A stretch of DNA of 64,000 nt from the NCBI RefSeq assembly GCF_026967925.1, contig NZ_JAPVBI010000004.1, positions 1-64,000 of the forward strand, given 5' to 3'. The notes under the pieces were generated by a model. It saw only the letters and a program-made list of their open reading frames with translations. It ran no database searches and was not told the origin of the DNA. Position numbers and translations under genes: made by a program. Every line of letters begins with the position of its first letter. The stretch's first letter is position 1. The DNA comes from Modestobacter sp. VKM Ac-2985. Lineage in GTDB: Bacteria; Actinomycetota; Actinomycetes; Mycobacteriales; Geodermatophilaceae. Below, piece after piece: positions 59,108 through 64,000 of the stretch.

Positions 59108-61348
59108 ATGGAAGTGGGAAGCGTGAGCGATGCACAGGGAACCGGTGGCCTGCAGGTCGACCCGGTGTTGCGGGACTTCGTGGCCGAGGAGCTGCTCGTC
59201 GGCCTGGACCTGGAGCCGGCGTGGTTCTGGGGGACGGTCGCGGACCTCCAGCAGCGGTTCGGCGGGCGGGTCGCGGAGCTGCTGAGCCGCCGGGACGACC
59301 TCCAGGAGCAGATCGACGCCTGGCACCGCGAGCACGGTGCCGGTGACGTGGCGGCGCTGGAGGCCTTCCTCACCGAGATCGGGTACCTGCTGCCGCAGGA
59401 GGAGCCGACCGTCCGGGTCGAGCGCGTCGACCGGGAGATCGCCGAGGTCGCCGGGCCGCAGCTCGTCGTGCCGGCGACCGTGCCGCGGTACGCCCTCAAC
59501 GCCGCGAACGCGCGCTGGGGGTCGCTGTTCGACGCCCTCTACGGGACCGACGCGCTGCCGCTGGACCACGAGCTCGCCCGCGGCTACGACGAACGGCGAG
59601 GTGCGCAGGTCATCGCCGAGGCCGACCGGCTGCTCGACCGCCACTTCCCGCTCGCCGAGGGCAGTCACGCCGCCGCCGTCGCCTACCGGGTGACCGCGCC
59701 GGGGGAGCTCGTCGTCGACACCGACGCAGGCACGACCGGGCTGGCCGACCCCGCCCAGTTCGCCGGCCACCGGCCGGGGGAGGGCGACCGGGCCGCGGCG
59801 GTCCTGCTGCGCCGCAACGGGCTGCACCTCGAGCTCACCGTCGACCCGTCGACGAAGGTCGGCGGTCAGCACCACGCCGGCGTCTCCGATGCCGTGCTGG
59901 AGTCCGCGGTCAGCACCATCGTGGACCTGGAGGACTCGGTCGCCACGGTCGACGGCCCGGACAAGGTCGGCGCCTACCGGACCTGGCTCGGGCTGCGCAC
60001 CGGCGAGCTGACGGCGACCTTCGGCAAGGAGGGGCGCGAGGTGACGCGCAGCCTCCACGGCGACCGCAGCTACGTCGGCGCGGACGGCGAGGAGCTGGTC
60101 CTCCCCGGCCGGTCGCTGCTCCTGGTCCGCAACGTCGGACACCACATGCGCCTGGACGCCGTCCGGACCCCCGACGGCGAGCCGGTGCTGGAGGAGGTCC
60201 TGGACGTCCTGGTCTCCGCCGTCGCCGCGCTGCACGACCTGCGCGGCCTGGCGCGCTACACCCACACGCGGGCCGGCAGCGTCTACATCGTCAAGCCGAA
60301 GATGCACGGCCCCGACGAGGTCTCGCTCTCGGTGGAGCTGTTCGCCGCGGTGGAGGAGGCGCTGGGCATGGAGCCGCGGACCCTCAAGATCGGGATCATG
60401 GACGAGGAGAAGCGGACCTCGGTCAACCTCGAGGCCTGCATCGCCCGCGCCGCCGACCGGGTCATCTTCGTCAACACCGGCTTCCTGGACCGCACCGGCG
60501 ATGAGATCCACACCGACTTCGAGGCCGGGCCGGTGGTGCCCAAGGGCGACCAGAAGACCTCCACCTGGCTGACCACGTACGAGGACCGCAACGTCGACGT
60601 GGCGCTGCGGGCCGGGTTCGCCGGGCAGGCGCAGATCGGCAAGGGGATGTGGGCCAAGCCCGCCGCCATGCGGGAGATGCTCGACACCAAGGGCGGGCAC
60701 CCGCGGGCCGGTGCGAACACCGCCTGGGTGCCCTCGCCGACCGCGGCGACCCTGCACGCGCTGCACTACCTGGAGACCGACGTCCGCGCGGTGCAGCAGG
60801 AGCTGAGCGGGCGCCCGCTCGCCGACCGTCGCGACCTGCTGGTGCCGCCGGTGCTGGCCGACCGCGCCGACCTCTCGGCGGACCAGCGGGACCACGAGCT
60901 GGAGACCAACGCGCAGTCCATCCTCGGCTACGTGGTCCGTTGGGTCGGCCTGGGGATCGGTTGCTCCACCGTGCCCGACCTGGAGGGCGCCGGTCTGATG
61001 GAGGACCGCGCCACCCTGCGGATCTCCAGCCAGCAGATCGCCAACTGGCTGCACCACGGGATCGTCGACGAGGCGCAGGTCCGGGCGACCTTCGCCCGGA
61101 TGGCCGGCCTGGTGGACGAGCAGAACGCCGGTGAGCCGGGCTACCAGCCGATGAGCGCCGACCTGGACGCCAGCCCGTCGTTCCAGGCGGCCCTGGACCT
61201 CGTCTTCTCCGGGCGCCGGGAGCCCAACGGCTACACCGAGCGCGCGCTGACGGTCTGGCGGCAGCGGGCCAAGCAGGCCGACCCCGGCCAGGAGTCGACG
61301 ACCCGCAGCGCGGTGCTCGACGACGAGGCGCCGAGCCCGGCGCCCTGA
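59108..61348 (+). CDS. glcB: Malate synthase G
   Basis: The enzyme condenses glyoxylate with acetyl-CoA to malate, taking up the product of GlcDEF. The 746-residue length fits the G isoform. Motifs are ALNAANARWGSLFDALYGTD, VSTIVDLEDSVATVDGPDKV with metal-binding Asp/Glu, YVVGADGEE-like lid region, HTRAGSVYIVKPKMHGPDEV, KIGIMDEEKRTSVNLEACIA and FVNTGFLDRTGDEIHTDFEA. ATG 59108 has GGAG 5 bases upstream; GTG 59123 is the alternative. Placement after glcF matches the E. coli glcDEFGB order without glcG. A strong double hairpin follows. Confidence 0.95.
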   Translation: MEVGSVSDAQGTGGLQVDPVLRDFVAEELLVGLDLEPAWFWGTVADLQQRFGGRVAELLSRRDDLQEQIDAWHREHGAGDVAALEAFLTEIGYLLPQEEPTVRVERVDREIAEVAGPQLVVPATVPRYALNAANARWGSLFDALYGTDALPLDHELARGYDERRGAQVIAEADRLLDRHFPLAEGSHAAAVAYRVTAPGELVVDTDAGTTGLADPAQFAGHRPGEGDRAAAVLLRRNGLHLELTVDPSTKVGGQHHAGVSDAVLESAVSTIVDLEDSVATVDGPDKVGAYRTWLGLRTGELTATFGKEGREVTRSLHGDRSYVGADGEELVLPGRSLLLVRNVGHHMRLDAVRTPDGEPVLEEVLDVLVSAVAALHDLRGLARYTHTRAGSVYIVKPKMHGPDEVSLSVELFAAVEEALGMEPRTLKIGIMDEEKRTSVNLEACIARAADRVIFVNTGFLDRTGDEIHTDFEAGPVVPKGDQKTSTWLTTYEDRNVDVALRAGFAGQAQIGKGMWAKPAAMREMLDTKGGHPRAGANTAWVPSPTAATLHALHYLETDVRAVQQELSGRPLADRRDLLVPPVLADRADLSADQRDHELETNAQSILGYVVRWVGLGIGCSTVPDLEGAGLMEDRATLRISSQQIANWLHHGIVDEAQVRATFARMAGLVDEQNAGEPGYQPMSADLDASPSFQAALDLVFSGRREPNGYTERALTVWRQRAKQADPGQESTTRSAVLDDEAPSPAP

Positions 61349-61354
61349 CCTGCG

Positions 61355-61446
61355 GCCCGCCGGTCCCCACGGGGACCGGCGGGCTCCGCACCCAGCCGGA
61401 CCGACGACGGGGCCGGGCACGGACACCAGTCCGTGCCCGGCCCCGT
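61355..61446. terminator. Double hairpin between convergent glcB and glxR
   Basis: The first hairpin pairs 61355-61366 with 61373-61384 (12 bp). The second pairs 61407-61423 with 61430-61446 (17 bp, exact, loop CACCAG). They fill the 101-base gap between two converging genes and should terminate both; there are no T tracts. Confidence 0.8.
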
Positions 61447-61449
61447 CCG

Positions 61450-62334
61450 TCAGCTGGTGGTGCTGCCGTCCTGCCCGTTCAGCTCCTGCGCGAGCTTGAG
61501 CAGCGCCGAGTGGTCCAGCTCGCCGTCGCCCCGCGCGACGAGCGCACGCACGAGCTGGGTGACGGCCGCGGTCAGCGGGAGTGCGAGCCCCTCGGCGGCC
61601 GCGCTGTTCTGCACGATCCCCAGGTCCTTGGCGTGCAGGGCGAGGCGGAAGCCCGGCGTGAACGAGCCGTCGAGGAACGCCTGGCGCTTGCGCTCCAGGA
61701 CGGTGCTCCCGGCCAGGCCACCGCCGATCACCTGCAACGCGGACGTCAGGTCGGCCCCCTGGGCGCGCAGGAAGACGACGGCCTCCGCGACCATCTGGAT
61801 GTTGCCCGCGACGATCAGCTGGTTCGCCGCCTTCACCACCTGCCCGGAGCCCAGCGGGCCCACGTGCACGACGGTCGTCCCCATCACCTCGAACAGGGGG
61901 CGGGCCCGCTCGACGTCGGCCGCGTCCCCGCCGACCATGATCGACAGGACGCCGTCGATCGCGCCCGCCTCGCCACCGCTCACCGGGGCATCGAGCATCG
62001 CCACGGTGCCGGGCAGCGCCTCGGCGCGGATGTCGCGGGTGGCGACGGGGTCGATCGTGCTCATGTCGACGAGCAGCGCCCCTTCGCGGAGGTGCGGACC
62101 GATCGTGCTGACGACCGAACGGACGTCGGGTGAGTCCGGCAGCATCGTGATGACGACGTCGGCGGCCTTCGCCGCCTCGACGGCGTCATCGGTGGCCGCC
62201 AGACCTGCCTCCGCGGCGCGGGCCCGACCACGGTCGGAGCGCACCACCCCGGTCACGTCGTGCCCGGCCCGGGCCAGGTTGCGGGCCATGGGGAGACCCA
62301 TGATGCCCAGGCCGATGAAGGTGATCGAGCTCAA
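61450..62334 (-). CDS. glxR: Tartronate semialdehyde (2-hydroxy-3-oxopropionate) reductase
   Basis: The 294-residue beta-hydroxyacid dehydrogenase has the dinucleotide motif FIGLGIMGLPMARNL (6-20), the substrate motif DAPVSGGEAGA (115-125) and catalytic Lys168 in GSGQVVKAANQL. It should reduce tartronate semialdehyde to D-glycerate with NAD(P)H, the step after glyoxylate carboligase. No carboligase gene is in this window; it may lie beyond the right edge. 3-hydroxyisobutyrate dehydrogenase is the nearest alternative. The upstream region carries the TGGCAACCGGTTGTCA palindrome. Confidence 0.88.
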   Translation of the reverse strand: MSSITFIGLGIMGLPMARNLARAGHDVTGVVRSDRGRARAAEAGLAATDDAVEAAKAADVVITMLPDSPDVRSVVSTIGPHLREGALLVDMSTIDPVATRDIRAEALPGTVAMLDAPVSGGEAGAIDGVLSIMVGGDAADVERARPLFEVMGTTVVHVGPLGSGQVVKAANQLIVAGNIQMVAEAVVFLRAQGADLTSALQVIGGGLAGSTVLERKRQAFLDGSFTPGFRLALHAKDLGIVQNSAAAEGLALPLTAAVTQLVRALVARGDGELDHSALLKLAQELNGQDGSTTS

Positions 62335-62416
62335 CGTCAGGCTCCTCTCCCGCGCTGGTTGCCCTGCGGGGCGCGGGGTGGTGGTGGGACGGGCTGCCAG
62401 GAGGGCGACCCGTGGT

Positions 62417-62432
62417 TGGCAACCGGTTGTCA
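62417..62432. promoter_or_regulatory. 16-bp palindrome between glxR and the hydrolase gene
   Basis: TGGCAACCGGTTGTCA is self-complementary at 14 of 16 positions with a CG centre, the form of LacI-family operators. It lies between two divergent genes of the 237-base gap; a TACGCT -10-like box (62435-62440) for the plus-strand gene follows at once. A related site is found upstream of glcD. Confidence 0.62.
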
Positions 62433-62571
62433 GCTACGCTAGCCGGGAGCACCGGAACCCGCCAGGGTCGCGGGCGGCGAACGTCTCGTGGCGTCGGCGG
62501 CCGGATCCGGAGCACCCCGGGAGAGCAGCGACGGCAGGTGCCTCGTGGCGGGCGCCGGAGGAGGCAGTGCG

Positions 62572-63354
62572 ATGAGCATCGGCTACACCGGGGTCCTGGT
62601 GACCCGGACGAGCGACCCCTCCGGCGCGGCCGGCACCGTGGTCCTGGTCAACTCGCTGGCCACGACCACGGCGATGTGGGACGACGTCGTCCCGGCGCTC
62701 GCCGAGCGTTTCGACGTCGTCCGGTTCGACCAGCGGGACCGGGGTGGTCCGGCGGCCCGGGAGCCGTTCTCCCTCGACGACCTCGTGGACGACGTCGTCG
62801 GCGTGCTCGACGAGGTCGGGACGGAGCGGGTGCACCTCGCCGGCATCTCCCTCGGTGGGCTCGTCGCCCTGCGCACCGCCGCCCGGCGACCCGAGCGGCT
62901 GCTGTCCGTCACCGCGATGTGCTGCGCCGCCCGGTTCTCCCGGGAGGTCTGGGTCGACCGGTGCCGGCTCGTGCGGGACGAGGGCATCGCCCCGATCGTG
63001 CCGATGGTCATGGACCGCTGGTTCACCCAGGACTTCCAGGAGCGGCGGCCGGACGTGCTCGCCCGCTACCGGGAGATGCTCGCGACCACGGACGCCGCGG
63101 GGTACGCCCACGCCGGCGACGTCCTGGCCGATGCCGACGTGCGGGACGACCTGCCCCGCATCACGGTGCCCACCCTGGTGGTCGGCGGCGAGGCGGACAC
63201 CGCCAACCCGGTCACCGACCAGGAGCTGATCGCCCGTGCCGTGCCCGGGGCGCGGCTGGCGGTCGTCCGGGGGGCGGCGCACCTGGCGCCGGTGGCCGAG
63301 CCCGCCGAGGTCGCGCGGCTGATCGCCGGTCACGCGACCGCGCACCCCGCCTGA
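62572..63354 (+). CDS. Alpha/beta hydrolase, 3-oxoadipate enol-lactonase-like
   Basis: The 260-residue hydrolase has the catalytic Ser in AGISLGGLVAL, Asp in VVGGEADTANPV and His in RGAAHLAPVAEP, with FDQRDRGG in the position where PcaD-type enzymes have DxRGHG. The oxyanion segment reads LVNSLATTTAMW, also like PcaD. Esterase or lactonase activity is expected, but no beta-ketoadipate genes are near. ATG 62572 follows GGAGGCAG, so the longer frame from 62488 is rejected. It is divergent from glxR and shares its operator region, hence may serve the same pathway. Confidence 0.85.
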   Translation: MSIGYTGVLVTRTSDPSGAAGTVVLVNSLATTTAMWDDVVPALAERFDVVRFDQRDRGGPAAREPFSLDDLVDDVVGVLDEVGTERVHLAGISLGGLVALRTAARRPERLLSVTAMCCAARFSREVWVDRCRLVRDEGIAPIVPMVMDRWFTQDFQERRPDVLARYREMLATTDAAGYAHAGDVLADADVRDDLPRITVPTLVVGGEADTANPVTDQELIARAVPGARLAVVRGAAHLAPVAEPAEVARLIAGHATAHPA

Positions 63355-63366
63355 CGGGGGCGGGGG

Positions 63367-64000
63367 TCAGCCGCGCGGGGGCGCGGTGGAGCCGCGGAGC
63401 ACGAACTCGGTCGCCAGCGGTGTGCGGCGTCCCTCCTCGCCCTTCTCCACGGCCGCGATGAGCCGGCGGGCGGCCTCGTCGCCGACCAGGCCGAGCGGGG
63501 TGCGGATCGTGGTGAGCGGGGGAGAGGTGAAGTCGGAGCCGAAGATGTCGTCGAAGCCGATCACGCTGAGCTCCTCGGGCACCCGGACGCCGCCGTCCCG
63601 GCAGGCCTTGAGCAGCCCGGTGGCCATGAGGTCGTTGTAGGCGAGCACGGCCGTCGCGCCGGAGTCGCGGATGCTCTGCAGTGCGGCTTGTCCGCCCTGC
63701 AGCGTGGGCTCGCCCGGCCCGATCTCCACGATCGTCATGCCTCGCTCACCGGCAGCCGCGGCGAGCGTGCGGCCGCGCAGTCGGCTCATCCACGAACCCG
63801 AGGGGCCGGCCAGGTAGGCGATCGACCGGTGTCCCTGCTCGGCGAGGTGGTCGAGCGCGGCGCGGATGCCCGGGACGACGTCCGGGACCACGCCCGGGAT
63901 GCCACGGACCTTGCGGTTCACCACGAACAGCGGCTTGCGCTCGGCCAGGGCTCGGATGTCGGCGTTGTCCAGCCGGGTGGCGACGAGGACGAGGCCGTCG
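63367..64000 (-). CDS. LacI family regulator (3), N-terminus outside the window
   Basis: The reading frame is open to the right edge, giving the C-terminal 210 residues of a LacI/GalR regulator. It starts within the effector domain (DGLVLVATRLDNADIRALAE, FVVNRKVRGIPG), continues with RSIAYLAGPSGSWMSRLRGR and YNDLMATGLLKACRDGGVRV, and ends with VIGFDDIFGSDFTSPPLTTI and EFVLRGSTAPPRG. The HTH is not visible. It converges with the hydrolase (12-base gap) and is the best local candidate for binding the palindromes upstream of glxR and glcD. Confidence 0.9.
   Translation of the reverse strand, partial: DGLVLVATRLDNADIRALAERKPLFVVNRKVRGIPGVVPDVVPGIRAALDHLAEQGHRSIAYLAGPSGSWMSRLRGRTLAAAAGERGMTIVEIGPGEPTLQGGQAALQSIRDSGATAVLAYNDLMATGLLKACRDGGVRVPEELSVIGFDDIFGSDFTSPPLTTIRTPLGLVGDEAARRLIAAVEKGEEGRRTPLATEFVLRGSTAPPRG

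Overview
The window comes from the chromosome of a very high-G+C Gram-positive bacterium of the Actinomycetota, most likely the Geodermatophilaceae (Blastococcus/Modestobacter/Geodermatophilus type). The evidence is the codon use (almost every third base G or C), frequent GTG starts, frequent 4-bp stop/start overlaps, and a gene order that matches from memory the Mycobacterium tuberculosis block Rv1691-Rv1713: TPR protein, HAD phosphatase, small protein, tlyA, nadK, recN, steA, steB, pyrG, Nudix, xerD, parA, scpA, scpB, rluB, cmk, der. The genus assignment is inference.

Layout. (1) 1-6.2 kb: the 3' end of a 5S rRNA gene with a canonical terminator, then a TPR protein with a nine-fold R/P/Q-rich repeat, a small SSB-like protein, a DUF1015 protein, a TPR protein, a HAD-IIA phosphatase and an SCP2-like protein. 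(2) 6.4-12.8 kb: small protein-tlyA-nadK-recN, a TetR regulator with a long low-complexity N-terminus, then steA. (3) 12.8-19.9 kb: a tightly overlapping envelope operon, steA-steB-MraY-like transferase-murJ-GT4 glycosyltransferase-phosphatase-like membrane protein. (4) 19.8-32.9 kb: pyrG-Nudix, GlcG/HbpS-like protein, membrane protein, AraC/DinB-like regulator with a RibD-like reductase, ald-xerD, parA-RHH protein, scpA-scpB, an LLM flavin oxidoreductase and an RsuA/RluB pseudouridine synthase. (5) 33.0-50.0 kb: a xylan/xylose catabolic island lying between rluB and aroH-cmk-der. (6) 50.1-52.7 kb: aroH, cmk, der, tRNA-Pro(GGG). (7) 53.0-64.0 kb: an SDR with an extra N-terminal module, a TetR regulator, glcDEF, malate synthase G, a tartronate-semialdehyde-reductase-like enzyme, an alpha/beta hydrolase and a LacI regulator cut by the right edge.

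How the genes work together. In the xylan island a binding protein and two permeases would import xylo-oligosaccharides, powered by an MsmK/UgpC-type ATPase encoded 11 kb away beside xylAB. A GH10 xylanase without a signal peptide, a GH3 beta-xylosidase, a CE7 acetylxylan esterase and a GH51 arabinofuranosidase would then finish depolymerisation in the cytoplasm. An aldose epimerase, XylA and XylB lead xylose to xylulose 5-phosphate, and two LacI regulators flank the set. In the right-hand region GlcDEF oxidises glycolate to glyoxylate and GlcB condenses it with acetyl-CoA to malate, with GlxR taking a side branch. A palindrome near TGGCAACCGGTTGYCA occurs in both intergenic regions of this cluster and may define a local regulon.

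No CRISPR array, insertion sequence, prophage or plasmid gene was seen. The most unusual points are the placement of the xylan island inside a conserved housekeeping block, the orphan ParA paired with a ribbon-helix-helix protein, the envelope operon with a divergent MraY-like enzyme, the CTG or overlapping start of xerD, and the candidate operators.
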